From a candidate division Zixibacteria bacterium SM23_81 (lineage in GTDB: Bacteria; SM23-81): 49,221 nucleotides of DNA. The notes beneath the pieces are model-generated. The model was given only the letters and a program-made list of their open reading frames with translations, was not told where the DNA came from and made no database searches. A program made the position numbers and the translations under genes. Where the stretch lies: contig LJUY01000016.1 in the NCBI GenBank assembly GCA_001304015.1, forward strand, positions 1 to 49,221, read 5' to 3'. Positions 26,416 through 34,860 of this stretch are shown in pieces; within the stretch, counting starts at the first letter, position 1; every line of letters starts with the position of its first letter.

Positions 26416-27132
26416 TCAACTTCGTATACACACAAGCCGGACCCCTTTGACCTGCCGAAAGATGGCTCCTTCCTGGATATGTGTAAGAACCATCTGGGGA
26501 TCGGCAATCTGAACTCCGCATAGAGCGTCTAAACCGTTGTCGAGAAGAACCGGCGAGAGAGGCGTTGTGGCCCCCAACATGATTCGGAAGCTGTCTTTTC
26601 GACAACTTTTCAGAATCCCATCAAGGGTGTGGTTGATCAATGTAGTGGCGCTTATGGCTATCACATCGGCCAGGGGCAGTATTCGGCCGACTGCGCTTTC
26701 TGGCAGGTCGCCTGGCTGCAGTCGTTTTTCCAGCACCCAGAGAGCTTCGGCCTGATCCTTGATTCTGGTCACAAAAGGAAAGTGGCCGATGATAGCTATC
26801 CCCTTGCCGGTCCCTTTCTCCACAATCAGTTGTTCCGCATTGACCTCCTCTCCCTGAACTTCAGGCAGCATGGAGTTGATAGCCGCCAGGCCTATACTTG
26901 TCTCCAGGAGGCTATCCGAATGAGCCAACTGGCAGAGCTCCAGGGCGGACTTTTCCGTCAAGTGGCCAGCTTGCTCTACAGGCCGGGCCGGGTGACCAGG
27001 GCACTCATCCCGCAAAGCCGATGCCAAGCCCAGGTGACGACTCAACACGGCTATCCAGTAGGCACCGACCCGCACCTCTTGAACGGGATGGTCCGGACCC
27101 AACGTGGCGATGAGATCGTCGATGGGGAACAT
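26416..27132 (-). CDS. DUF364 putative heavy-metal-chelating protein
   Basis: The 238-residue product has an N-terminal DUF4213-like part (VRVGAYWIAVLSRHLGLASALRDE) and a C-terminal DUF364 part with AIIGHFPFVTRIKD, VIAISATTLINHTLDGIL, IMLGATTPLSPVLLDNGLD and VKGVRLVCI. DUF364 is considered a metal-chelation domain and lies near molybdate, iron or cofactor genes in many anaerobes. The start ATG has GAGGG about 8 nt upstream. The frame is open upstream into the broken DUF59 gene without a stop until 27175, so an ancestral fusion or lost stop is possible. Confidence 0.82.
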   Translation of the reverse strand: MFPIDDLIATLGPDHPVQEVRVGAYWIAVLSRHLGLASALRDECPGHPARPVEQAGHLTEKSALELCQLAHSDSLLETSIGLAAINSMLPEVQGEEVNAEQLIVEKGTGKGIAIIGHFPFVTRIKDQAEALWVLEKRLQPGDLPESAVGRILPLADVIAISATTLINHTLDGILKSCRKDSFRIMLGATTPLSPVLLDNGLDALCGVQIADPQMVLTHIQEGAIFRQVKGVRLVCIRS

Positions 27133-27427
27133 AACGCTATCCCTCTCTTGCAGCGGCTTTCTCAGCTTCTCGGCCTAAACGAAACCGTCAATCTCCTCCA
27201 AAACCCTGGTCACCCCAGGCAACCCTTACAGTGTCTGCTGAATCTTGATGCCCAGCAGGCAGACGAGCAAGGTGGACCGAAAGGTCGGGAACATCTCTCC
27301 CCTGATCTCATCACCCCTTCAAATTCTGCACCAGGCTCATGTGCACCATACCCAGCCCGGTTTCCAGACCTATGACCGCTCGCAGGGCTTGGAGAACTTT
27401 TTCCTCAGGGGTTATGTTTCTTTTCAT
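27133..27427 (-). pseudogene. MIP18/DUF59 family gene, frameshifted and with two nonsense codons
   Basis: From an ATG at 27427 the frame reads EEKVLQALRAVIGLETGLG and LVQNLKG, then hits TGA-TGA. One base of a GGGG run (about 27314-27317) must be ignored to continue: GDEIRGEMFPTFRSTLLVC, LGIKIQQTL, stop TAA (27226-27228), GLPGVTRVLEEIDGFV, stop TAG (27175-27177), AEKLRKPLQE. This order matches MIP18/DUF59 Fe-S assembly proteins with a Cys-x-x-G near the middle. The stops fit single transitions from CAA and TGG. It overlaps the end of the transporter gene by 23 bp. Confidence 0.75.
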
Positions 27428-28682
27428 CCGATCTGTGCGTGGGGGCAACCAAGGGGGTAAGTTGGCTGGCCGTCAGCGCCGCCAGATTCTCGTGTCCGCT
27501 GCCATCGAGCGCTTTGTAAATCTCCACATATTTGTCACGAAGGGTGTGGAACCCGATTTCGCCCAGTTCTCTGACAATGAGTGTATCGACGCCCTCTCGC
27601 TCCACGAAGTCGTTGACCACCGCCAGACCGGCGCGAATCTCCCTATTTCGAAAGGGATTGATGAACACGTGCGTTTGCAGCACATCCCCTCCCTCCAGAC
27701 GGACCACGGCGAAGTAGGAAGCTCGCCCAAAATGGTTGGCCAGGTGAGAACTCAATCCCGATTGGTCCTCCAGAGGAATCATCACTGTTCGCCGTTGCGA
27801 TTGAAATGGCTCGATATGAACGGTAAAGCTGTCTACATGGGGAAAGCTTTCCTTCAGACGGTCTACCACCTGATGAGAGATCTGGTGACCCCGGGTCACA
27901 TCCACCGTTCGCCCAACTTCAATACTGACCTCACCAAACCAGAAAGGCCCTGCCCGACGCACCTTCAAACCATCCACCCCTCGGACACCCTCGGTGGTGC
28001 GGATGAGCTCGCTCATCCGCTTCTCCATCTTGGCATCCAGGCTGGCGTCCATTAGACCATACAAGGCCACTCGGCCATTCTTCACCCCTGCGTAGAAAAC
28101 CAGCAGGGCGAGGCCCAGAGTGAGAACTCCCTCAACGTAGGGAACCAGGAAATAGCTGGCCCCGATGGCCACTAAAACCAGCAGGGAGGTGAAGATATCT
28201 GCCCGGGATTCGTCGGCATTGGCTAACAGGCTTTGCGCGTTTATCTGCATCCCTATGCGCCTCTCCCACCGAGCCACGAAAAAGGCGAAGAGAGCGGAGG
28301 CCAAGGAGACACCCATGGCTATTCCTGGCACACTGATATCCGGTGCAACGGATATTTTGCTCAGGCCTTCCAGAAAGAGCTCCACAGCAGCGTAGATGAT
28401 GATGGCGGAGACCAGCAGAGTGGCCAAGGTCTCTGCCTTATAGAAACCGTAGGGAAATTTATGGGTGGCCTTCCGTGTGGCGATTTTCAGTCCAAACCAG
28501 GAGGCGAAGATAGCCAGAGCGTCGGCGGCGGTATGCACGGAATCTGCGACCAGGGCGATGGAGCCGCTGAGAACGCCCACGCCGGCCTTCAGCAAGGCCA
28601 CCAAGAGAGTCGTCACCGTCACGACTCCGGCGACTCGCCGTCCTTCTTTGAGATCCACCATCTCTTTTCCCCGGCTCGGCAT
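27405..28682 (-). CDS. Cation diffusion facilitator fused to a NifX-like domain
   Basis: Residues about 10-210 form the six-helix CDF transporter with metal-site motifs VADSVHTAAD in helix 2 and ANADESRAD in helix 5 (where many CDF proteins have His, here Glu). The cytoplasmic CDF tail (about 215-300) has VRRAGPFWFGEVSIEVG and FTVHIEP. The last about 115 residues resemble dinitrogenase iron-molybdenum cofactor (NifX/NifY) proteins, with SSHLANHFGRASYFAVV and VDTLIVRELGEIG. CDF proteins export divalent metals such as Zn, Fe or Mn using proton exchange. The fused domain suggests metal or cluster delivery. It is 7 bp downstream of the Mrp gene. Confidence 0.88.
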   Translation of the reverse strand: MPSRGKEMVDLKEGRRVAGVVTVTTLLVALLKAGVGVLSGSIALVADSVHTAADALAIFASWFGLKIATRKATHKFPYGFYKAETLATLLVSAIIIYAAVELFLEGLSKISVAPDISVPGIAMGVSLASALFAFFVARWERRIGMQINAQSLLANADESRADIFTSLLVLVAIGASYFLVPYVEGVLTLGLALLVFYAGVKNGRVALYGLMDASLDAKMEKRMSELIRTTEGVRGVDGLKVRRAGPFWFGEVSIEVGRTVDVTRGHQISHQVVDRLKESFPHVDSFTVHIEPFQSQRRTVMIPLEDQSGLSSHLANHFGRASYFAVVRLEGGDVLQTHVFINPFRNREIRAGLAVVNDFVEREGVDTLIVRELGEIGFHTLRDKYVEIYKALDGSGHENLAALTASQLTPLVAPTHRSDEKKHNP

Positions 28683-28689
28683 ACCTCCC

Positions 28690-29961
28690 TCAGTGATCGC
28701 AGATGTTCTCGCCCATCTCCAGAGTTCCGTCTAGATATCCGCGAACCAACTCCTCAGGCGTGAGGGAGGCAGCACCGATGACCACCTGGATGCCCTGGCT
28801 CTCAAAATGGCCCTGAGCCCGCCTGCCCATTCCTCCGGCGATGATCACCTGGGCTCCCTGTTCATGAAGCCATCTGGGCAAGGCGCCGGGCTCGTGAGGC
28901 GGTGGAGTGGCCAATGTGGTCTTTTTAATCTGGCCACCCTCTGCCTCCACCAGGGCAAACTGCTGGGAGTGGCCGAAATGAGCTGCCAGTTTTCCCTGAG
29001 ACACGGGAATGGCGATTTTCAGGGACGAAGTCTCTTTTTTCTGGGGGGCGCTCCTCTCAGATTTTGTCTCTGGGGGTAAGGTCTCCTTCCCATGCGATTC
29101 GCCCATTCCGACCAGAAGAGTTTGAACAACCCCTTCGAAGGCCTTGGCCGTTTCCGTCTTTGAATATTCGGACACGAAAGGCACGCCCTTGTCAGAGGCC
29201 TCCACCAATTGAGGATCGATGGGGATGCTGCCCAAGAAGGGCACGTTCATCTCCATGGCCATACGTTCACCACCACCCTTTTTAAAGACCTGGATTTCCC
29301 TGCCACAATGCGGACAGACCAATCCGCTCATGTTCTCGATGACGCCCAGCACGGGCACGCTCACCTGACGACAGAAGGTGATGGACTTGCGCACATCTAT
29401 GACCGACAAATCCTGAGGGCTGGTCACCACTATGGCCCCGTCGATGTTGGGGATGAGTTGGGCTACCGATAAGGGTTCATCTCCCGTGCCCGGAGGAGAG
29501 TCGATGATCAGATAGTCCAGCTTGCCCCATTCCACATCCTTTAGAAATTGCTTGATGGCCCCCATCTTCAAAGGACCCCGCCAGATCACCGCCAGATCCT
29601 GTGCGCTCAGCAGAAATCCCATGGACATCACCTTGAGATTGGCGGACATCTCGATGGGTTGAATGGTCCCCTGACCCATCCGGGGCACCCGATCTTCAAT
29701 GCCCAACAGCTTGGGTATGCTGGGACCATGAAAATCGATGTCTAACAGGCCCATATGATATCCGTCCAAAGCCAAAGTAATGGCCAAATTGGCGGCTACG
29801 GTGCTTTTCCCAACTCCACCCTTCCCACTGAGAACCATGATCTTGTGCTGTATTTCGCCCATCCTCTTGTTCAAGGCCTCCTGTTCCAACACCTGCATGG
29901 CCTCTCGATTGAGGCTCTTGGCCGCCTCCTTGCCAGTTTGCTGGCCAGCTTTCGCGCTCAT
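28690..29961 (-). CDS. Mrp/NBP35-type ATPase with C-terminal NifX-like domain
   Basis: The 423-residue protein has a deviant Walker A SGKGGVGKST (about residues 45-54), DIDFHGPSIPKLLG, IIDSPPGTGDEPLS and the Fe-S binding VCPHCG. These mark the Mrp/ApbC carriers that hold and transfer 4Fe-4S clusters. After a charged linker, residues about 315-423 are NifX-like (KIAIPVSQGKLAAHFGHSQQF, VIIAGGMGRRAQ). The same fusion is found in orange-protein gene clusters of Desulfovibrio. The ATG at 29961 has AAGGAG 5 nt upstream; a GTG at 29967 is too close to it. Confidence 0.92.
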   Translation of the reverse strand: MSAKAGQQTGKEAAKSLNREAMQVLEQEALNKRMGEIQHKIMVLSGKGGVGKSTVAANLAITLALDGYHMGLLDIDFHGPSIPKLLGIEDRVPRMGQGTIQPIEMSANLKVMSMGFLLSAQDLAVIWRGPLKMGAIKQFLKDVEWGKLDYLIIDSPPGTGDEPLSVAQLIPNIDGAIVVTSPQDLSVIDVRKSITFCRQVSVPVLGVIENMSGLVCPHCGREIQVFKKGGGERMAMEMNVPFLGSIPIDPQLVEASDKGVPFVSEYSKTETAKAFEGVVQTLLVGMGESHGKETLPPETKSERSAPQKKETSSLKIAIPVSQGKLAAHFGHSQQFALVEAEGGQIKKTTLATPPPHEPGALPRWLHEQGAQVIIAGGMGRRAQGHFESQGIQVVIGAASLTPEELVRGYLDGTLEMGENICDH

Positions 29962-30269
29962 CGTCACTCCTTTCTATGTAAGTCGACCTGCCACAAATCG
30001 CCTTCAACTCTCATATAGATTATTTACCTTGTAAACGGCCTTCAATTGTTCTTGCGATAAGTTGCTTCTTTCGCAATCTTATAATAGCTTACATCGAGTC
30101 GGCCCTCAGAGAACGACAACAGCCTGAAGGGTTATCAAACTTTGTCAAATATTTCCTTAACTTATCAAAACTCATCTTTAATTACCAGTTCTGCTCATAA
30201 AATTATGATACCAGCATAACAACCCCAAGGATATGGTACACCTCAGAGAAAATTAATTGGAGAAACCTT
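29962..30269 (-). other. Gene-free spacer upstream of the Mrp gene
   Basis: The A+T-rich spacer likely holds the Mrp promoter. An inverted pair TTGCGA/TCGCAA at about 30051-30075 recalls the GCAAT boxes of the sigma-54 regulator. A possible -24/-12 site is off by one base in spacing (see rejected items). Confidence 0.4.
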
Positions 30270-30923
30270 CTACTCCTTTAACTCTATGGCCAAGACAAAA
30301 AAGGGGGCCAGTGGTATTTGGCCAAAGGGGCCTTTCCACCAAGAAGATATGCGCATCTTAGCCCTAACGCCTAACTGACGCGATACCCTCCGGACCATGC
30401 TCATCAACGCAGGACCCGAGTAAAACCGGGTCTGAGAAAAAATTGTGGCGCGAGAGATGGCCCGTACACGACGACCGAGAGCCAACAGGCTCAGGGAGTT
30501 CAAAACACCCAATATGATCCCATTACGACTCACGCGAATGGCCTCAGCTAGGGCTTTCTCCGGGCGTGCTGTAGACTCCAGGGTGGTAATCATGGTGGAG
30601 AAATGAAAGCTCTTATCTGCGAAGGGAAGCTTGGCCGCATCACCCCAGCAGTAAACTATGTCGTTTCCGGAAAGCTGTTTGGCCTGCGAGAGCATCTTTC
30701 TCTCCAGGTCCAAGCCCCAGACCTGCCAGCCCAACTCCCGAAACCAGCGGGTGAAATGGCCCGTGCCGCATCCGATGTCCAACAACTGACGCCCCCTCGC
30801 TGGGCCCAAAGACTCCTCGATGAGACCTTTCTCTAAAACGTCGTACCTTCTCCCCCGTGAGGTCTGGTACCATGCCTCATAGATCTCAGCCACATCGGCC
30901 CAGCCGGGCTGTGTCCTGGCCAA
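30270..30923 (-). CDS. Class I SAM-dependent methyltransferase
   Basis: The 217-residue protein has motif I LLDIGCGTGHFTRWF, acidic loop GLDLERKML, CWGDAAKLPFADKSF and the post-motif region VSRNGIILGVLN, like UbiE/Methyltransf_11 enzymes. The methyl acceptor is unknown. It starts with TTG at 30923, 5 bp after the second MinD-type gene, so it is co-transcribed with the ATPases and may modify a component of that system. Confidence 0.82.
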   Translation of the reverse strand: MARTQPGWADVAEIYEAWYQTSRGRRYDVLEKGLIEESLGPARGRQLLDIGCGTGHFTRWFRELGWQVWGLDLERKMLSQAKQLSGNDIVYCWGDAAKLPFADKSFHFSTMITTLESTARPEKALAEAIRVSRNGIILGVLNSLSLLALGRRVRAISRATIFSQTRFYSGPALMSMVRRVSRQLGVRAKMRISSWWKGPFGQIPLAPFFVLAIELKE

Positions 30924-30928
30924 AGGAT

Positions 30929-31795
30929 TTACCCCCCCGCCAACTCATAGCTAATGTGTCGCCAGAGCTTCTCAATCTCCTTGGCGACAAGCCCACTGGA
31001 ATACTCCACCACAGTCTTTCCCTGTACCATAGCTTTGGTAACCACTGTGTCATAGGGAATCCTGCCCATCAGCTTCAGCTTGCGCCCACGACAAAAATCC
31101 TCCACCTGGCCGGTCAGCTCCGGGTTGAGGTCGAATTTGTTCACACAGACCAAGGCCGGAATGTGAAAATGAGCAGCCAAATCCACCACCCGTTTCATAT
31201 CGTGAAGGCCGGACAGCGTCGGCTCGGTCACCACCAACACGGCAGTGGCGCCGGCTATGGAGGAGATCACCGGGCAGCCGATGCCCGGAGCGCCATCTAC
31301 GAGAACTAAGTCCAAACCCTCCTTTTCAGCCAGCAGCTTGGCATTCTGGCGGACCACCGCCACCAGCTTGCCCGAGTTCTCCTCGGCGATGCCTAGTTTG
31401 GCGTGTACCAAGGGACCGAAACGGGTGTCGGACAAAAACCACTGGCCGGATACGTTTTCCTGGAGCTTTATGGCCTCCTCAGGGCAGAAGTGGACGCAAA
31501 CTCCACAGCCCTCACAGGCGATCTTGTCCACCACGTAATTTTCGGAGATGGCCTCGTAGCGACACACTTCTCGACATTTATCACACTGGACACAGCGCCC
31601 CGGGTCGATGACCGCCGATTTGCTGCTGCGAAAATCCTCCCGGTGTTTCACTCGTGGCTCCAAGAGCAGATGGAGGTCGGCGGCGTCCACATCGCAGTCG
31701 GCCAACACTTTCCTCTCAACTAGAGCTGCAAAAGAACCCACAATGCTGGTCTTGCCCGTTCCGCCCTTGCCGCTTATGACCACCAGCTCCTTCAC
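30929..31795 (-). CDS. MinD-family ATPase with inserted 2x[4Fe-4S] ferredoxin domain (second of pair)
   Basis: The 288-residue protein has the deviant Walker A ISGKGGTGKTS at residues 7-17, then a ferredoxin insert with CVQCDKCREVC and CEGCGVCVHFC, then the Walker B VDGAPGIGCP and VTEPTLSGLHDMKRV. Pairs of such ATPases are part of the orange-protein complex in Desulfovibrio. They probably load or move a metal cluster using ATP, with electrons through the ferredoxin insert. It overlaps the first ATPase gene by 4 bp (ATGA), which supports equal production. Confidence 0.92.
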   Translation of the reverse strand: MKELVVISGKGGTGKTSIVGSFAALVERKVLADCDVDAADLHLLLEPRVKHREDFRSSKSAVIDPGRCVQCDKCREVCRYEAISENYVVDKIACEGCGVCVHFCPEEAIKLQENVSGQWFLSDTRFGPLVHAKLGIAEENSGKLVAVVRQNAKLLAEKEGLDLVLVDGAPGIGCPVISSIAGATAVLVVTEPTLSGLHDMKRVVDLAAHFHIPALVCVNKFDLNPELTGQVEDFCRGRKLKLMGRIPYDTVVTKAMVQGKTVVEYSSGLVAKEIEKLWRHISYELAGG

Positions 31796-32655
31796 TCTTT
31801 CACCTCCACGGAGGGAGTCAAAGCCACGATGTTCTCAAAAAGCGCCCCAAATTTCTCCTCATATTCAGGCACCGAGTCGAGAATCAACTGTCCCCGGGAA
31901 TAGCCCTCGGCGATACGCCGGTCGTCGGGAATCTCCATCACAATGGGAATTTCCTCTTGGTGACAGTAATCGACCACTTTTCGATCGCCGACATCCGCTC
32001 GGTTGATGACCACACCATGGGGAAGTCCCAAGGCTCGCACCATATCTATGGCCAGCACAAGGTCGTTGAGCCCAAAGGGAGTGGGCTCTGTGACCAAAAT
32101 GCAGATATCGCTGCCCTTCACCGCCTCGATGACCGGGCAAGAGGTTCCTGGTGGGGCATCGATGATGCTGGTGCCCTTGAGGGAAATTTCCTTCTTGACC
32201 TGTCTGATTAAAGGTGGTGACATAGCCTCCCCAATTTTTAGTATGCCGTGTACAAAGTGAACCCCGTTAGCGCATCCCTTCTCGATGATCCCTATCTCTC
32301 TGGGCACTTCGGAGATAGCTCCCTCAGGGCAGACCAAAGAGCACCCCCCACAACCATGACACAGCTCCGGGAACGTGAGCACCGCGTCTTTGATGCACAC
32401 GATGGCGCTGAACTGGCAGATATCACCACACTGGCCACAGCCGGTGCACCTGTTTCGATCCACTTCTGGGACGGGCAAGCTGATCGTCTCAGAAGTATCA
32501 AAGGAGAGCCGGAGGAAGAGGTGACAATTGGGCTCCTCCACATCGCAGTCCAACAGCTGAACCTTCTGGCCCTTGCTGGCCAGACACATAGCTAAATTGG
32601 TGGCCACTGTGGTCTTCCCGGTTCCCCCTTTTCCAGAAGCGACAGCTATGATCAT
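31792..32655 (-). CDS. MinD-family ATPase with inserted 2x[4Fe-4S] ferredoxin domain (first of pair)
   Basis: The 287-residue protein begins MIIAVASGKGGTGKTTVATN. It has CTGCGQCGDIC and CHGCGGCSLVC in the ferredoxin insert, then IIDAPPGTSCPV and LVTEPTPFGLNDL. It is a paralogue of the next gene; the two probably work as a heterodimer. Established knowledge: homologous paired ATPases (DVU2103/DVU2104) belong to the orange-protein complex of D. vulgaris. Start ATG with GAGG about 9 nt upstream; 24 bp after the metallo-hydrolase gene. Confidence 0.92.
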   Translation of the reverse strand: MIIAVASGKGGTGKTTVATNLAMCLASKGQKVQLLDCDVEEPNCHLFLRLSFDTSETISLPVPEVDRNRCTGCGQCGDICQFSAIVCIKDAVLTFPELCHGCGGCSLVCPEGAISEVPREIGIIEKGCANGVHFVHGILKIGEAMSPPLIRQVKKEISLKGTSIIDAPPGTSCPVIEAVKGSDICILVTEPTPFGLNDLVLAIDMVRALGLPHGVVINRADVGDRKVVDYCHQEEIPIVMEIPDDRRIAEGYSRGQLILDSVPEYEEKFGALFENIVALTPSVEVKE

Positions 32656-32679
32656 CCCATAAATCCTCGACGTGAACAG

Positions 32680-33477
32680 TTAGCGTTGCAGATGAATGAC
32701 CTGACCCACTCCGCACTGAATATAATCCCTGCCGTATGTCTCCTGAAACATCTCGATGGCCTCTGTGCCGGTGCAGTGACAGGGGCAAGTTTTGGTGACG
32801 CCCAGGCCGCGAAACTGGCTCAGGATCTCTCTCACCTGCTTGCGGGAGGCCCCGAAAAGATGGAAGCCTCCCATCACTAAATGAGGAGGTTCTTTGCCAA
32901 TATCCTGGCTCTTCTCAACCATTTCTATGATGCCGGGATGGGCGCAGCCCGTGATGACTACCAAGCCCTTGTCGGTTGTGATAACGAGGGCCTGCTCCGG
33001 GATGGCCTTTCCCATTTCACCCGTCAGGAATGCCCCCGGGCAAATCTCCACTGGCTCCTGAACCGTCAGCAGTTTCGCATCCCTCTTCGCCACCTCCTTT
33101 TTCAGGTGATCGGGGAACGCATCCAGCATATACACCGTCACTCGAGGATTCACCCGGAGAAAATCCGTCAGACCTCCGGTGTGATCGCCGTGAAGATGGG
33201 AAAGGACGACCACCTGCACTTCTTGAGAATCCAGACCCAGTCGCTCCATATTGTCCAGGAGGATCTCCCCCTGCCCACCCGTATCGAAGAGAATGGTCTT
33301 CTCCAACCCCTGGACCAGGCAGGAAAATCCCCAGGAAGGTACCAAGCCCTTAACGAGAGCTTCGTTATCATAAACGACGGTAATGGTGACGGAATCCACG
33401 GAGGCCACCTCCCCAGCCAAATTGAAATTGGGAACTAAGGACATCGCACACAGAATCAAAATGATGTTGCCAAACAT
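32680..33477 (-). CDS. Metallo-beta-lactamase-fold hydrolase
   Basis: The 265-residue protein has the metal-binding SHLHGDHTGG, a second His in ITGCAHPGI and a late MGGFHLFG and CPCHCTG. It fits the COG1237 group (archaeal dihydropterin-ribofuranosylaminobenzene phosphate synthase-like). The hydrophobic N-terminus (NIILILCAMSLVPNFNLAGEVA) looks like a signal peptide or anchor, so it may act outside the cytoplasm; COG1237 members are usually cytosolic, so this is unusual. ATG at 33477 chosen over TTG at 33483; AGGTGAG lies about 9 nt upstream. Confidence 0.85.
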   Translation of the reverse strand: MFGNIILILCAMSLVPNFNLAGEVASVDSVTITVVYDNEALVKGLVPSWGFSCLVQGLEKTILFDTGGQGEILLDNMERLGLDSQEVQVVVLSHLHGDHTGGLTDFLRVNPRVTVYMLDAFPDHLKKEVAKRDAKLLTVQEPVEICPGAFLTGEMGKAIPEQALVITTDKGLVVITGCAHPGIIEMVEKSQDIGKEPPHLVMGGFHLFGASRKQVREILSQFRGLGVTKTCPCHCTGTEAIEMFQETYGRDYIQCGVGQVIHLQR

Positions 33478-33523
33478 GGTCAAAACTCACCTGAGCTCAT
33501 TTTAAAGATGTCACTTCTAGCTC

Positions 33524-33895
33524 GATCTATTCATAAATTTGCTTTATGCCCCGCAGAGACTCCCCCTCTGCGGACAGAGCCTAAGGAGCAAGAACTCCCC
33601 AGTTGCAAATGAGTTGCAAATCGTTTGGCGGTTTCGAAGCACGTAACGTGAATCGTGATTCGTTATTCGTGGTTCGAGAAAACCCACCAACTGCTCCTGC
33701 CAACTGCCACTGAGAGGAATCGGCCCCCATGATCCGGGAACCGGCGAAAACCGAGACTAGAAATTAGAGATTTGTGAAAATCTTGCTAACTGCCACTGCC
33801 AATTGCTGATCTCATCCCATCTCCTCAGCACCGCGGGCGAGCGCAGCTCGCCCGTATATTCCCTCCTATTGCCATTGCTATCGCCATTGCTGTGG
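33524..33895. repeat. Dispersed intergenic element, copy A, with hairpin
   Basis: No gene is present. The element begins TATTCATAAATTTGCTTTATG and holds a perfect hairpin CCGCAGAG-7 nt-CTCTGCGG (33551-33573). It continues with GGCGGTTTCGAAGC, ACGTAACGTGAATCGTGATTCG and CCAACTGCCACTG-type units. The same blocks in the same order lie at 38200-38395. Both copies separate a NifX-like gene's end from the next gene's start. Confidence 0.7.
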
Positions 33896-34567
33896 TTATT
33901 TCTTTTTCTCAAGCTCCGCAATTCGCTTTTGTATCTCATCCAGCTGTTCCGATATAGCCCGGGCTTGCTGCTTCAGCATATCCAGTTCCTGCTCCTTGGA
34001 CATCTGAGGAGGGGAACCTGTCATAGGACCCCCGGCCATACCAGCGCCCATGCCTCTTCCCATGCCTCTTCCCATACCTCTTCCCATACCCCTTCCCATA
34101 CCCCTTCCCATACCCATGCCTGGCCCCATACCACTCCCCATGCCGGGTCCGGGCATGGCAGGCTGGGGAGATTGTTGGGCGGCCTGCTCACCCGCTGCGC
34201 CGCCAGACACACCAAATTTGCTGTCCACACTGGGCCCGGATGCTGCTGAGAACACCCCGGATTTAAACTTCTCCACAGCCTCTTTGACGGGCCCGCTGAC
34301 CCCGACGATCACCTGAATGCCGGCAGCTCCAAAAGTCTGAAAGGCATTGGGGCCGCAGTTGCCCGTCAACACTGTCTGGACCTCTCGCTGGGCCAACAGC
34401 TGAGCTGACTGGATACCCGCTCCTCCCCCCAAGGCGATGTTGGGATTCTCAATCCCCTCAAACTCCATGGTATCGGGATCGACGATCAGAAAGTAAGCAC
34501 AACGGCCAAATCGGGCCTCCACCTGGTGGTCAAGGGTTGGCCCAGTGGATGTCACAGCAATTTTCAT
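33896..34567 (-). CDS. NifX/orange-protein-like protein with GMGR repeats and coiled-coil tail
   Basis: Residues 1-110 are a dinitrogenase Fe-Mo-cofactor-type domain: MKIAVTSTGPTLDHQVEARF, GRCAYFLIVD, LTGNCGPNAFQTFGAAGIQV. A linker leads to about 45 residues of Gly-Met repeats (GMGRGMGRGMGR...). The tail (about 190-223) is a coiled coil, EQELDMLKQQARAISEQLD, matching those of two DUF5320 proteins in this island. The NifX domain should bind a metal cluster or precursor in the cytoplasm. The Met/Gly/Arg repeat could bind soft metals such as copper, which is inference. Confidence 0.88.
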   Translation of the reverse strand: MKIAVTSTGPTLDHQVEARFGRCAYFLIVDPDTMEFEGIENPNIALGGGAGIQSAQLLAQREVQTVLTGNCGPNAFQTFGAAGIQVIVGVSGPVKEAVEKFKSGVFSAASGPSVDSKFGVSGGAAGEQAAQQSPQPAMPGPGMGSGMGPGMGMGRGMGRGMGRGMGRGMGRGMGAGMAGGPMTGSPPQMSKEQELDMLKQQARAISEQLDEIQKRIAELEKKK

Positions 34568-34585
34568 GAAATATCCCTTCTGCTT

Positions 34586-34798
34586 TTATGTGATTGGACA
34601 CGTCCCCGTCGGACAGGAACCACTTGGAGTGGTCGAGCCACTGGCCATCCTGACGTTCGGAACGGACAGGAGCCTTCGCATTTGGTTGCTTCCACACTTC
34701 TCGCAGCGGTGTTCCTCCGTGGAATTTGCAGAACTTTCCAGAAACTCCGTTACATGCCGACACTTCTCACATCGGTATTCGTAGATGGGCACTCTCAT
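34586..34798 (-). CDS. FmdB-type zinc-ribbon protein
   Basis: About 70 residues: RVPIYEYRCEKCRHVTEF and HRCEKCGSNQMRRLLSVP give the two CxxC knuckles. The C-terminus is Ser/Thr/Pro-rich with two further Cys (GSCPTGTCPIT). It lies 18 bp before the NifX-GMGR gene. The ATG overlaps a close GAGGTG site; a GTG at 34801 is the alternative start. Confidence 0.78.
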   Translation of the reverse strand: MRVPIYEYRCEKCRHVTEFLESSANSTEEHRCEKCGSNQMRRLLSVPNVRMASGSTTPSGSCPTGTCPIT

Positions 34799-34860
34799 CA
34801 CCTCGATCTAAAAGCAGGTTCTCAGGGAGATGTTGGCCATCCCCCTGAGAACTTGGCATC

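Noticed and set aside
26629-28055. Long plus-strand frames opposite DUF364 and the CDF transporter
   Set aside because: They are shadows of well-supported minus-strand genes and show no family features.
29970-29992. Sigma-54-like TGGCAGGTCGACTTAC before the Mrp gene
   Set aside because: The -12 element is shifted by one base and lacks GC at the required spacing.
34030-34150. Short tandem repeats that could suggest a CRISPR array
   Set aside because: The repeats are 12-bp coding units for GMGR in the NifX-like protein; there are no spacers.
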